Below, one piece after another: positions 35,254-48,500 of a stretch of 64,000 nucleotides of DNA (position 1 is the first letter of the stretch; every line of letters begins with the position of its first letter). The notes beneath the pieces were generated by a model. That model searched no databases and was not told where the DNA came from. It worked only from the letters and a program-made list of their open reading frames with translations. The stretch comes from Phoronis australis. Lineage: Eukaryota; Phoronida; Phoronidae. Where the stretch lies: the NCBI GenBank assembly GCA_002633005.1, contig NMRA01000448.1, positions 1 through 64,000 of the forward strand. The letters are read 5' to 3'. The translations under genes and the position numbers were made by a program.

Positions 35254-35864
35254 TTGTTATTAGAAGTTTAGTCAAAACTTGTGAGTCGCACAGCAACTGT
35301 GGCTACGGTGTTGAGAGATACATTCTTCTATCTGGAGTGTTGCTCTAATTTTAATTTTGCGCATGCCACAGTCTGACCATTATCAGTATTTTGGTGTTTA
35401 ACATTGACTCACTTGTTTCATGTTAGTTTGAAGCCGCGTGTTTTGTTTTGGTATCTGAAAGCGTGTTCAATATCACTTTTGCGTCTGGCTTGTTCTCATA
35501 TCTTTCATTTTCCTTTTATCACAGGGATTTTGCCAGAAAATTATCTACGTTATAACCTTGCATTTAAACGTCGTTGTTTTTTCACTTCCATGCAGGAAAT
35601 TGGACTCATATCACTGATTCCCAATTGAATTTGCCGTAACCGCGTACATATGTCTTAGTGTTTAGCACATTTGAGCTGGCAATACTTAAAAACATCAAAA
35701 CACAACAAAATAAAACCCGGTGAATTAGGCGTAGCTTTATCTGAAGGACGACACTACATGTACTTTATATGCGCATTAAATGAGTATAAAAATAATACTT
35801 TTTATTTTACGTTCAATTATTTTGAGAAAGACATTGATTGTCCCAGGTTCATTAACTCCAACCC

Positions 35865-36090
35865 CCTCGACTCCCGTTTAAAGGAGCGTTGTCGTTTTCA
35901 CGGTCGAAAACTCATTTTTGGAATTATTGTTGAATAGGATAGACGTCTTGAAGTTATTGTCTTTGACAAGAGCTTTTAAACAAAATTCGTTGCGTTTTCT
36001 GTGGTGTTATTACAAATCGCCAATTGTAGTTGTTGTTTTGAAGACTTTCGTTGAAATCAAGGCCTGTTTCTTTACTCTTTCCCTCAAATG
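35865..36090 (+). repeat. Interspersed repeat family 2, copy B
   Basis: Plus-oriented counterpart of 29496-29720: TTTAAAGGAGCGTTGTCGTT, CGGTCGAAAACTCATTT, CTTGAAGTTATTGTC, TACAAATCGCCAATTG. It ends about 200 bp downstream of the RhoGEF stop codon. Confidence 0.65.
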
Positions 36091-36128
36091 TCCCATGAAA
36101 AGAGATCAAGAGATAAGATAGAAACTTT

Positions 36129-36134
36129 TTTATT
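36129..36134 (-). promoter_or_regulatory. Possible polyadenylation signal of the RhoGEF gene
   Basis: TTTATT on the plus strand is AATAAA on the minus strand, about 160 bp past the TAG stop. AATAAA is common by chance in such AT-rich DNA. Confidence 0.35.
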
Positions 36135-36291
36135 TTTAAAATAAATATTTGATTGAAACAGTTGTAAAAACTCTCACTAGTTGGTTAGATTCACTGATTT
36201 CCAAAATGAACAAATAAAATTTAATCTTTCCAAGCCATGATTTCCGATGAAAATTCACGTCACGATTTCTTCACATACAAGTAAAATACTT

Positions 36292-36588
36292 CTACAGGAA
36301 CACGGGTTCCGTAGTTTCCGACAGTTCCTGCAATTTGTCCAAGTTCTCGGCAGAGCCAGAATAGTCTGTCTGTCCGTTTGATGCGGGTAATTGAATGACG
36401 TCCATAGATTTTGCACGTTCGTGTAGCTGTTTCAACATATTTAATTTCCTGAGTCTTCGCGGTGAACGATTTGCGTTTAATCTCGGGGAACCAGGCAGAG
36501 GGGCGTAAGGTGAATTAGGAGTCTTATTGCTGCCCATTGCCTCAGCATACTTCTCTTTGGCATCTCGTAAGTGTTTCAACCAGGTCGC
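36292..36588 (-). CDS. RhoGEF last exon: PH end and C-terminal tail
   Basis: The acceptor is ATTTTGCAG. It opens ATWLKHLRDAKEKY, whose Trp is the conserved one in the closing PH helix. The Ser/Pro/Arg-rich tail (PLPGSPRL, RSPRRLRK) and a Leu-rich stretch end at TAG (36294-36292). Phase 0 entry. Confidence 0.92.
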   Translation of the reverse strand, partial: ATWLKHLRDAKEKYAEAMGSNKTPNSPYAPLPGSPRLNANRSPRRLRKLNMLKQLHERAKSMDVIQLPASNGQTDYSGSAENLDKLQELSETTEPVFL

Positions 36589-39500
36589 CTGCAAAATGTA
36601 AACAAAAAATAAGTACAGAAATATAAAGTTGAAAACAAATGCACGAGAGTAGTAGTACTGCCACCTTTCGGCGTGAAACAACAGCCCCACCACACAATAA
36701 TATCTACGTATTTCCCCCAGTGCACTGTAACACTCTACCCGAGTTCCACAATGGCGTTAGAAGCACCAAGGACCGTGCAGGGGCGGATCCAGGATTTTAC
36801 GTTAGAGGGGGTCAGGGCAGAGTATTAGCCTGGATTTTGGACGTCAGTATTCGCACCCCCGTAATGCCAAATGGAATCCGGGAGAATTTTAGGAGGGGTA
36901 TGCCCCCTTGGCCCCCCTCCCGCTTAAATCCGACACTGGGACGTGACACTTTAAAGATACAAATCCTCCTATTCAAGACTCCTTCGTTTTCCCAAAGATG
37001 CTGCAAACTACGTAGTTGCACAAGTCGAACATACATTAATCGGATCTTCGTTAACTCGAACAAATTTCTGCGGCACTGCTGTTTTAGTTCGTCCATTGGA
37101 CCGTGGGACAAGACATTTAACCAAACAAAAAGGCTACGGTCAGATATACGTTTGTAAGAAAAGCCAAACAAGCAACAGTTTTGGAGTAGAAATCTCAATT
37201 CCAATATTTTGTTGCCGACTGAAATAACATTGGTGGTTACCTTTGTAGCTTCGTTTGGCGCCTGTAACGTGTACACGCCGATAATCTGCTGAAATCTCGT
37301 AATCTGCACGAGACACAACACGTTCTTCAAACCATTTGCTGAAGCCTCATTTTGACCTAGGACAAAAAGAAGACATGGATAAATCAAAAAGCTGATGCAC
37401 CACGAAGGTGAACGAAGACTCTGGACTCAAAAATACTAAGGCCTTTATGTTTCAAGACTCACAACGTGTTTAACATAAAAGACAACATAGCTTTAAGAGG
37501 TGACATAGTTATTTCTCGCAAACAGTGAATGAAACTTCATGAAGACGAGATATCACGCTCCGTAAACTGTTTAAACCAAACCGCTCCTGCTCATAGCAAA
37601 CATACCGATGTCGTGGACGCTGAACCTGTCTAGTGCTATCGGTTGCCTGTGTACGACGAACACAGCGCCCTCTGTATTGGCGTCATAGTCAGCGGTGGTC
37701 ACGTTGGCCAAGTTCTCGGACGTGTGTTTCTTTTTTGGAGGCTTCTTTATCTTTGTTACCAACAGAATATCGTCAAACAAGAATATGTACGCGTCGGATG
37801 TTTTGGAATTTTCTGAAATAAGAAAGTTTACAATTGAAGTTTGTGTGCAGGATCTATATTCAAAATTGTGTGGCTTTATTACAAAGTGCTTTAAGTTCAC
37901 AATGGGTTTTTGTTGTTAAAGAATTCGGCAAATATATATTTTCGTTATTTCCTGTTAAGGTAATTTTGTCCTCATGGTAACTTGAGGGCCAATTACAGTG
38001 GCGCACACTGACGAACTTCAATAGCCACCATTACTATTCAAATTCATTCAACAAAACAACTGTGTCACGGTAAATCAAAGACTGTTTGCGATCCAGGTCT
38101 AGGCCCGTTCGTGGTGAACTCACCAACCAATGAGAGTAGTCCCTCACACAGAAGCTGGCGTTTCGGACTAGCCAACAACCTTTCACAGGGCTGCTTGTTG
38201 AGCACCGATCGCAAACTCTCGGGAACGAAGGCCCGATGCTCCATGTCGGTGACCGGCGGCCAAACCAACTGAGATTGCACTTTTTGTATTCTTTCGAAAT
38301 TTTTCAACCACTTCATTTTGTCCTCTAATTTTTCTGTAATCACAAAAGGGCACATAGAATATATTAAATGATATAACTTAACGGGAATGAAAGACACATT
38401 AACTTTTTCTAAAACAGTATGAGTTACTTTTCTGTGTGATTCTTGTGGCAAACACCACTAAAGAATACAGGACATGAAAAATGACGTTAGCATGAAGATA
38501 CTTAATCCTTGTTTTGGGGTTTGAATTGGTTACGAAGTTTCACAAAATAGGTATCATTGGCATTTAGGTACCAGAGTTATCATGGGAGACCGGTAACAAT
38601 TTTTAACCGTTATTAATAGAGAATGCAAGGACAAGTGCCTTTGGAATTTTTCTGTAACCAGATCGAAGATCATGAATCTTTTCAATGTACAAGGTACACA
38701 AAATTCGGTTTAATTTGAATTTCAACCATCTTATTAATCATGCTCACGTTCAGCAAATTTTAACATGAAGTAAATGCAATTGTTGCTACAGTCATTGAAG
38801 ATTACTTTTGATAAAAACGGTATTGGGAAATTTACATTGCCAAGGGTCACACAGTGAAGAAAATTCGCGGCGACTTCCATACTTGCCTAAAGAATTTATT
38901 ACAGATTCTAGAGAACTTGTCAAGTGAATTCGTTCGTCAATATCGTCTGTGTATTTCCGAATGTTACTAAGTAACAGCGGCATCTTCGTCCAATGTTGCA
39001 TTGGTGCGACAAGGAAGTCTGTTATCACAAGTTTCCTACAGCGCGGGTCCTTTTCACACCACTGAAATTTAAACGATAAGAAAGGGTGAGGAAACTGGCA
39101 ACAACAAAGGATGTGTTTGCTTCGCTTCGTTCTCCAACAAACTAAAATTGTAAAAAAACCTACCGCCTATCCCATCACGATGATACAAGCCTTTGTGCAC
39201 AATAAATCATTTTGTTTCCCTCTCAATCAAATAGTTCACTGTATAACAATCTCTGTGAAAATACAACTCAGCGCAGAATTCACAAGTTTTATTTCTGTTC
39301 TTTCAATGTCCAGAAACAGCTCCATGATTAGCAAAAGTAGGAAAAATTATAATGACAAAGATTATACAGTCGGTCCTTTTGTTTTTGTAGAATTTCTTAA
39401 CAACTGATAAATGGCGTCAAAGTTTTTCCATTGGACTGCCACCCGAGTTATGTCTGTTTATTTTGAAGACAGAATTGAATGTATGCACTGATTAAACCTG

Positions 39501-42500
39501 AAAACGTGTACACAAACTCACCTTTTCAAATTCATAAAACTCCTCGTTTTTTCTAAGATTCTCCAAGTGACTAAGAGCATTTGAATAGTTCAGACAGTAG
39601 TTATGGTAGACCTCGCCGTTCTTCGAGTGTTCTGTTAGCTGAAAAGAGAATTATTAAATTTCCAATTGAAAAGAATCGAAAACTGGATCATACGTGACAA
39701 CGACAAACTTCTACAGCTCGATTGTACAATTCCGTATGAGACGAGATACATGTACGCCACTTTTGGCGAACGGCTTTTACAGCTGATACATGTGTTTCAA
39801 AATCGTATTTTAGAAGTTAACTACAAGTCAAAAGTTACAGCAACTTTTCTCGACTCCAGTAAGGATGACACTGTTCTCTAATTTGAGTGTAAATGTGGAT
39901 GAAGTCTTACTTTCTTAAATGAATTGATGAGAACTTCCGTGCGGCCGAATTCAGTCGGACTCATGTCTTTCAACAGTGACGATATGAAGTCTTTACAAAA
40001 CATGTAACTGACCTACAATAAAACAAGGTAATTAATGTAATACCAAGGCAACTAAGTTAAAGCGGCAGTATCAATCTGCCTTCTACCAAAAAACAGCTTT
40101 GGATTTGGATCACTTACCGTTATGAAATTGTATTCAAATTGGAGGTGATTTCAAAACTGAAAGAACTGACTGGTCAGTGACACCAGGCTTGACAAGCTGA
40201 CTTGTCCTTGCGTGTCATTTGCCCAGCATGGTCTCAAAGAGTACGGAACTATCAGTTATTTGAGCAAGGACTACTTTTCATCTCAGTAAGGAACACGTCG
40301 AGAAAAAATTTATAGCGGTAAGTCGTCTCCGTCGAACGTTCGCTTATTGGAGGGCTCACAGATTAATAGCCACTTCAGTGATGTTCTCAATACAGTATCT
40401 TAAACACAGTGAATGCCGTTGCACTAAACTCAATATCGACGCATTCTGACCCCTACCACAGTCAAAAGAAAAACTTGACCACTTGTTCAAGAAGCGATGG
40501 TAAACTTCATTTTAGTTCTTTCACATAGTATACATTGGTTGCACTTGACTTTGTCGAATCCGTCAGGTCAACCGAACAAGATATGATTGGTCTGTAAGTT
40601 GGAAATCGTCACTGAGAACCAATCCAATGTTTTAGCCGCTTGACCCGGTGGTACCGGCGAAGTCTTCAAGCACAGCCATCGTGTGAGTAATGTTTAACTG
40701 TGCGCAAAGCAGGGCAGAGATATGTTTGTTGACAAAACTACAGCTTACATAACAAATTTCATCGATGTTTCCGAAAAGCGTGTGCGGTTCCGCGATCATG
40801 AGTAAACCCTCTACTTGAGCTTTCTTTAACGGCTCCAAGAAACACTGAAAAGGAAGATCCGTAGTTTGTAAGGAATGACCTTTTAATGTTTTTCCAATCA
40901 ACGCATTTACGCGTTACACAAATACTGAGAATGTAATGAATTACAGTACAGGGGAGATAAACAGAAGAACAGAGGTACAAGATCGTTGCACCTTTAAGGA
41001 GCAACTTCTGAGAGAACCTATGGAATCAAAAAAGTCTAAATGACCCGACACAGAATTGGCTGAAATTTTACCAGTGGATTCGTATCCACCTCAAACGACA
41101 CCAACCACCATAATACACTCAATGACCCCTTCTTCTATTTTTATACCCCCTGAAATTTTTACTTGAAACATGCAAAACTCTCAGCTTAAAAATGGCCTCT
41201 TTTTGTAACAGCATAAATATGTGTAGATGAGGGACTGAAATTTGATATTGTGAAGACGAGTAGGATATTCGTCCCCTGTCTAAAAATATAATTTTCAAAG
41301 AAATGAAAATACCCCCTTCGTACCACCTAATTTAAGTACCCAAACTCAACCTAATTTAAGTACCCAAACTCAACCTAATTTAAGTACCCAAACTCAATCT
41401 AATTTAAGTACCCAAACTCAATCTAATTTAAGTACCCAAACTCAATCTAATTTAAGTACCCAAACTCAATCTAATTTAAGTACCCAAACTCAATCTAATT
41501 TAAGTACCCAAACTCAATCTAATTTAAGTACCCAAACTCAATCTAACTTATTAGTATGGATATAGAAACAAAAGGAAATTTGTAGAGGATGAACAAAAGT
41601 TACAATAATAAAGGTCTGGTCTTTTTTTGACTTCATGCATAGAAATTCAACTGAAAATGCGCATTTTTGGTTGCCAAGTGTCCAGTACATGTTGTAATTG
41701 CTCAGTAGTATACAATGTGACGGAAATTTTTTAATTAGCAGTAGAAACATTATTTAGTGTGCAGAATTATCTTGTTTACAGTTTCTTTGATCTCAGATTG
41801 GTTGGTTGTATCAAAGTTGTCATCAGACTCTTAATGCAGAGGGAATTTTCAGCAAGTGACACCTTGTGAAGCTACAGTAGTGGAACTTCCTGTTCATGGA
41901 AATATGGCTGCTGTAGTGTAAAGTTTTAAAATGTATTATACGTGAAAATGTTCACATTAAGAAGTCTATGTCGAAAGTGGGAAGCTGCACAAAGAAGTAC
42001 AGCAGAGCATGTACCATGTACCTGTAATATGTGAGTGAGCCAGTTTTTGAATATGAACTCAACCTCGCCGGAGTGGGCGTGTTTGGTACATTGCTCGGTT
42101 CAGGGATGCACAATAATGTTCACTTCCTTAGTTGATATAAATGCTCTCCTGGGCACACGTGTGATCTGGTGAGGGGAACTGCATTTGATGACATTGCGAG
42201 GCAGTAGGTGTCTGCCACCAATACATCTGGGCCACCAGCACTTCCGCCCGCGTCTTATGAAGAGAGCTGGCCAAGGTCCATTTCTAATGAAACAGAGTGT
42301 AGGTGGGCACTACACAAAGGCAAACGGAGCTCCAGATTTGTTCATGACGTGAAAGCGTTCTTGACGGAAAGTCAGCAGCTGGGCAAAGAACTGGCCTGCG
42401 TTCAGTAACGCTAGGACCTACGCTAGGACCTAGTTAAAATCTAGTCAGTCACGTGTTCTCGCTCAAAATGCACGGCAATGTCTCGCGTAATCTCTCGAAG

Positions 42501-45500
42501 ACTTGCTTTTTAGCGAGGTCCTAGCGTTACTGAACTGGAGGCTGAGGAGATGAGGTTAGCGAAAAATGACCAGAAAAAATGTCTTAAATGAGACGACTGG
42601 CTATAAGAGGTCCAGATTAGTGGCTTCTTCCCTGGTATGGCTGCCTCCCTTAAAAGCTGGCTGCAGGATGGAGACGCGCAAACGGTGGGGGGAGAAGTTT
42701 TAACATTCGAACTATAACATGAAGTTGTGGAACAGCTGGGTTAATTACCATACCATAGACATCAGTATTAAGATGTCTATGATTAATACCCAGTCCGTTC
42801 TATTTGGGAAGTTCTGTCAACACCTTTTTTCTGTAAGTTGATTGTCGAGGTTTAAAGATCCACAATTCTTTCTTGATGTTTTATGTTCATACATTTTGAT
42901 TTGTTCACTTCTTTATGACGTCACATGAGTTTATTCTACTGTGAAAAGAAGGACAATAAACAAAATATTTGTACTTTTAATCGTTGTTACCGCAATGGTT
43001 GAAATTTACAGAAGCACATATTTCGTTCAAGCACAATGGGGTGAAGCTTCTAATACCGACAACATATTCATCAGATAATTATTTGACAGGCAGCACGATG
43101 TACAGATGCTAAAACTGCCAGTTATACATATTTGAGAAAAACCAAGCTCATTGGATTTAATAATTACATCCTCCAGCATTTTTCCATAATACAAGCTCTC
43201 ACCATATCTCACTATATCTCACTACATCACCAATCTCTTTACCAAGATTACTGTTTTGTAAAGAATGTCCTACCTGCAAATGTTTGAGTGCAGGCACAAG
43301 GGCCATTGCCTGGATGTTCATGTTCAAATAAATGGAAGTAGGACGTTTTGTACAAGGGCACATGTTTTACTTTCACGCCAGTTGTATGAGAATTATCTAG
43401 AAAATGTTTATCTTAAACATAAAACGTGTTTCTGGATCTTCTGGTCAGGTACAGTCGCAAAACTCATAGTTATTGTTAACTTTTGAGATGTCTTGCAAAG
43501 TTGACATTTTTTTTTTACTGAAATGAGTGTCGAAAATCGAGGCTTGTGCCAGAAAAACCGAATGTGACATAGTGCATATCAAGGGAAGATCAAGCTCTCA
43601 TAAAGTTTCGGGAAGATGTGTAATGGTTGATGTAGAACCACCCGTAGGAGCTGTCACAACTGCGTCTTAAGCAGTCTTTATGCGACAGGAGTGGAAACTG
43701 AGTTACAATACCGGAAACGGAATTCCATTGCTATTTTTAATCCTGATTCGTTACTTTAGTTGAATTGAACTGAAGCCATGATAAAATAGATAAATGAAAT
43801 AAATCTTGATGTGTCTTACTTACATGTTTTAGGATCATAAGATGGTCGACCAAAAACACGCATTCACTTGTGAACAGTTCCCAAACTGCCTCGCGTCGTT
43901 TCCTCTCGGTCTCCGATATCGCTAACGAATCACCGTGCTTGTCACTTGTGGCGATGATTTCCGACCAGTGAACGTTCTGGAATGACAGGAACAGCTTAAC
44001 TTGAATATGTGAAAATTCAGTGAAGGTTTTGTAAGGTATCAGTTTTACATATTGTGTGACGATGTTACAGGTTTGGTCTTATCTGCAGGAGCACCACGTC
44101 CTATAGATTGACCCAGTTCTGTCCATAAACTTGGGTTTTTAAGCAAACTTGTACGAAACACTGTGAATACCTTAGATTTCATGTTGAACGTTTCTATCTC
44201 ACTATAAAACATTTGCACCTGCCAAACCTCACCAAACAACAATATGAGTTTCCGATCGATAAGAATATGAACACCGTCTTGAGAAATGAATATGGGCGAG
44301 TTAATGATTTCTTAGAGAACGACCACGACCACGTAATTGCAGGTGGAAATTATACTCACCTTGTATCGCGCCAAGTTGTTGTCCTTGAATATTGATTGTT
44401 TGTAGTTGGCGAAGAAATGATCGAGGGGCGGCGTGTTGTCTTTCCCTCGCTTCCTGTCAATCTGAAAAAGTAATTTCATTTGTAGCGTGCCTCCGCAATA
44501 AAAAGGATTTCTTCTTTGGCGCTGATGTCGTTTTCAAATGCATTATGGGACTGTTCTCGGCTGCTGAGTTGTAAGCCATATGATGGAAAACGCACTCGTC
44601 ACTCACTTGAGTTCATCATAATTCACCAGTGAATTAAGTTAGGAGTCCACGGTAATGCATTGCTTTCGTTGTGGTTACGATTAAACCATAATTATACAAA
44701 GTAAAGTGAACAACAACCGCAACGAATGAACGCATGGGCTGCACTTAAAACGTTTCCGTGGGGTCAACCGACTTCCAGTTTACAGACTGATCACACGAAG
44801 AAACCCTTTGACCAGGCAGAGCCCGCGAAGTCAATTAAGTGCAGCCAGAGATTTCTGGCAAATCGTTTCCCGCGAAAGATTCTCAAACCACGCGCCATCT
44901 GATCACGCTTAGCTTAAATCTCACCACCTAAAATGCCAGTGAGATCTGCAATCCGTAGGCCCAAGAAAATCGCGAAAACGTACGATTACGCAAGCATTAC
45001 AAGCAAAGTTCGTGATTACATCAGCTTACTTATTAAACCTTCAAAAAGTACAAAATGGAAAAAGTGAAATTGACACTAGGAGTGGCAATTCTGGAATGTG
45101 CCTCCGTCGCTTTGATGTGAAAATCTATGCTAAAATTTATGAAGATCCATCAACATCGACATTGCGACCAGTCAAAACATTAGTAGTCAGAGACGTGCGA
45201 ACATCAACGTCAGGCCCCCTTATAGACACGCAAATTTTATGGTGATCTTTAATTAGATTTAGGGGTTAAAGTGGCAAAACACAGCCGCTGCCACCGAGAC
45301 CTGGACGCCCAAATGGAGACGATGACAATGGGTACCCACACATGTAGATGTGTACACATAAAAACAATATACGATGTTGAACGTCATTAGCCGACTTATG
45401 CGATGAATCTCAGGCGTGTAATGGTAAGTGTGCGTCAGTCTATCTTTTTATCTTTTCCTTCTTGACAGACCTTTTGTCATTTTAGAGTAGGCAAATGGTT

Positions 45501-48500
45501 TCCAGAGACGCAATATTGCATTAATCATTAGATACATAACACGAGGTCTCCAGTGTATTACCTTAAATGCCAGAACGAGATCAGTAGGTCTTGTAAAGTG
45601 TTCAGATGACCCCGTCAGATGACCTCTGTGACAAGGCTTCGCTAATATGGTCAGAACGCACGGAACAGTTGGCTCTGAAGCCTTCAGTTTTTCGGTAACT
45701 CAATGGTATTTGTTAAAAACAATGGTCTAAATGAAGCCACAACAGGTTTACGCAGAAACAACTTACCAATTTGAGAAACGAAAACGATTTCATTCTTTTC
45801 GAATCTGAAATGAAAAATCAAACTTAGTTCAGCAAGTGGTGTTCATAATTTGTCTGTCATTGAATGCTGGTATTTTACTTAGATAGCTCAACCTATTAGG
45901 CGTAATTTTTATGAATCATTTCATTACGGTACAACAACGCAGTCCACCAGTTCGGTGAACGTCGACACTCTTCGGTTAACACAGAAAAGTCTAAACGGAT
46001 ATACCCAAAGGATGGCAATTCTATGGATTTTGTACTTAGGGAGAAATTTTCTGCATAGAGTCTTAATTTTCAGACAATTATCTTTAATAAATTAGACAAT
46101 CCCATTGAGAGAAAACAGTTCGATAAATAGCGAGGCATGTACATGACAATACAATTACAATGGTACACAGAAATCGTTCTTCGTGGGAAGCTTTGCTGGA
46201 AGCATTAGTTGCTTTTTATACGTGGAACTGAAATGTATTAACTGCAATTAATCTCAACGTATGTTCCCTCGGCAATACAAAGGGTGGGTTATTGTTGTCT
46301 GAAAGCTAACGCCACAATTAAGGGCTATTTCAGAAACAGATTAGAAATTGACCGTCGCACAACGGAAGTTTGAAAAGGAGACAAACAGTCGAGAACAAAT
46401 CCGTTTGGGTGCCTATTCTGTACGTCATTTTCACTTGTGTGCGTGTGTGAGGGAGTGTACCAACACGTATTCGTTTAATTCCGATACTTTGAAATTTTGT
46501 GTACTGTGTCAATAACACGACAATATGTCGCTGCTGATAACAGAAATACATGTACCCACATAGACATACCATAACAGTAGTGAAAAGGGGGAACAACTCA
46601 CGTGCGTGCAAGTGACTGACTCACCGTCTTGCTCTAACGCCAGTGGCAGCACGTTGCCGGACACGGTGAAATCTGATACGGTGTTCCGCTTTGCAAGCCG
46701 TCTACGCTGATCTGATGCGTGATTTCTCGGAAACGTCATGTTAGTCTTATGTCTTCTCCTGCAAGAATTTCCATGAGTAAATTAGTAGATCTAGTATGGT
46801 TGCAAAGTATATACTGACGTAGCCACCAGTGTGACAATGAAGCCATGTTCATTGAAAACTATTCCACCCTGGTCGAAAATAACCTTATTAATGCGTTTGG
46901 CTCTCTATGATCCCAAGTTGCCACGTAAGCACCAATGATTAGATGTGAAGTGATTACGGTATGGGAATGTCAAACGGTAAAAGAAGAAAGATAGTATTCT
47001 TTCCGCTCGGTGATTTTTAACTCTGTCTTGCTCAACATCGCGTGAAGCACACATTCCATCAAATAACCAGGACTGCTAATTCCTTTTGACGAGCATATGC
47101 CTTGTCATAACTGCTTTCAATAAACTTCCACCCGAACGGTCCACGACATGAAACTGCTTGCAACATTCCACTGAGAAATACTGAGCGTCTAACGTAACAG
47201 AGAGGTGGACGGTCAGCTGAGCAGCAAAACGACAAGATCAGGTCAAATTAACTTCTTGTTGATTTTTGCGATTTCTCTACGCATAAGAATTTCGTAACCG
47301 AAAGAACAGCTTTAGGTGAAAATGTAAATATTTGAATAAGGTCAACTATGAAGTGCGTTTGGCTAGATAGTTCCTAATTCCCGGGGACCATGAGGATTAC
47401 GTGGTGAAACAACATATTGACTATTTGTTTTATTAATAGAAAGTACTCCCGTGAATTGCCAAAACAGTTCAACGTGAGACATTCTTAAATAAGCTCCAAA
47501 GCTTTCGTTGCATACTTGTCATCGTTTTCCGCAAACAGTTGTAACGTTGCATCACTTGTTTAGAATTCTAAAATCTCACGAGATGAGTCTTTTATTCTAC
47601 AACATCTGACTTCTGTGATAATGAATGTCTACGTTGTCATGGTAACTGGTACAGTTCCCGATCGTGATACTTGTTATTCGGTCAGTGGTGGATATGATAA
47701 CCCAGGACTAAAATGTTTACTTGACATACATGAAATAATCTCCTCTTGGTTGTGAGATAAGAAATCAAAAGCTGCATAACGACAGCGAAAGCACTGTAAA
47801 TGTCGGACATATTCCACAATGGAAAGGAAAAAAGACATTGTGCAAGACTTGTCCACTTTTTAAAAACGTTTGAGACACTGCAACAGTGAAAACTGTATGC
47901 CTTTAAAATGACACGTGTGAATTTCATTTATAAAACAGTAGCCACTGCCACGAGAACGTAAATTATTCTCATACTCGCGGTGGATATTGCTTCTGCCGAG
48001 GGAACCAATGAAACTCCAAGTGCCGCACGAAGAAAAACACTTCATGGGTGCCATTTTAACGACGCCCTTTGATATTGGGACCAAATACTGCTGCGCACAA
48101 AAATCGAGCGAGCCAAATTGCGAAATCTAGTTCTCAGGTTCTTTCATGCTAATTGTGCTCTAATAATCTTCGGTTTCATATTTAATATAATGCGCAAATT
48201 ACATATAGGTGAAAGAGCCTTTTATCAAACCACAAAGCAAATTTCGTTGAAAGTTAATTTCAGAGAAATTGAAGATGCATCTACGCTACTGCTAATGACC
48301 CCTGAATTCAATAAATTGACCTGAGCTGGCCACACTGTTTTAATAGTATTAAAATGCGCCGAACGCATTATAGCAGGCAGATAGGATTCCTTACCCAAGT
48401 ACTGGGTAAACACGCTACTGTTTCCCCATTTTCTAAATGAAAACTATTGATTATTGAGATTCGATACTGAGACCTTCATTTTAAAATGAACAGGTTTTTG

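Larger units (their letters stand above)
22580..36291. other. Intergenic region between the sacsin and RhoGEF genes
   Basis: I recognise no gene in 13.7 kb. Short ORFs on both strands lack domains and splice support. The region carries the repeat copies listed separately (24.06, 25.68, 26.18, 28.59, 29.50, 30.30, 31.46, 31.59, 32.85, 35.16 and 35.87 kb), C and G homopolymers near 27555-27571 and 30392-30402, and a GTT-rich run at 34606-34660. Confidence 0.6.
40845..43823 (-). other. RhoGEF intron with minisatellite and MITE
   Basis: This 3-kb intron in the DH domain contains the 24-bp tandem repeat at 41327-41542 and the MITE at 42401-42534. No coding sequence recognised. Confidence 0.8.

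Noticed and set aside
36812-37387. Minus-strand 191-codon ORF
   Set aside because: It is one true PH exon (37241-37356) read through into the intron and the family 3 repeat. Splice sites and phase show the real exon limits.
41327-41542. CRISPR-like array
   Set aside because: The repeats are directly contiguous with no unique spacers, and the window is from an animal gene.
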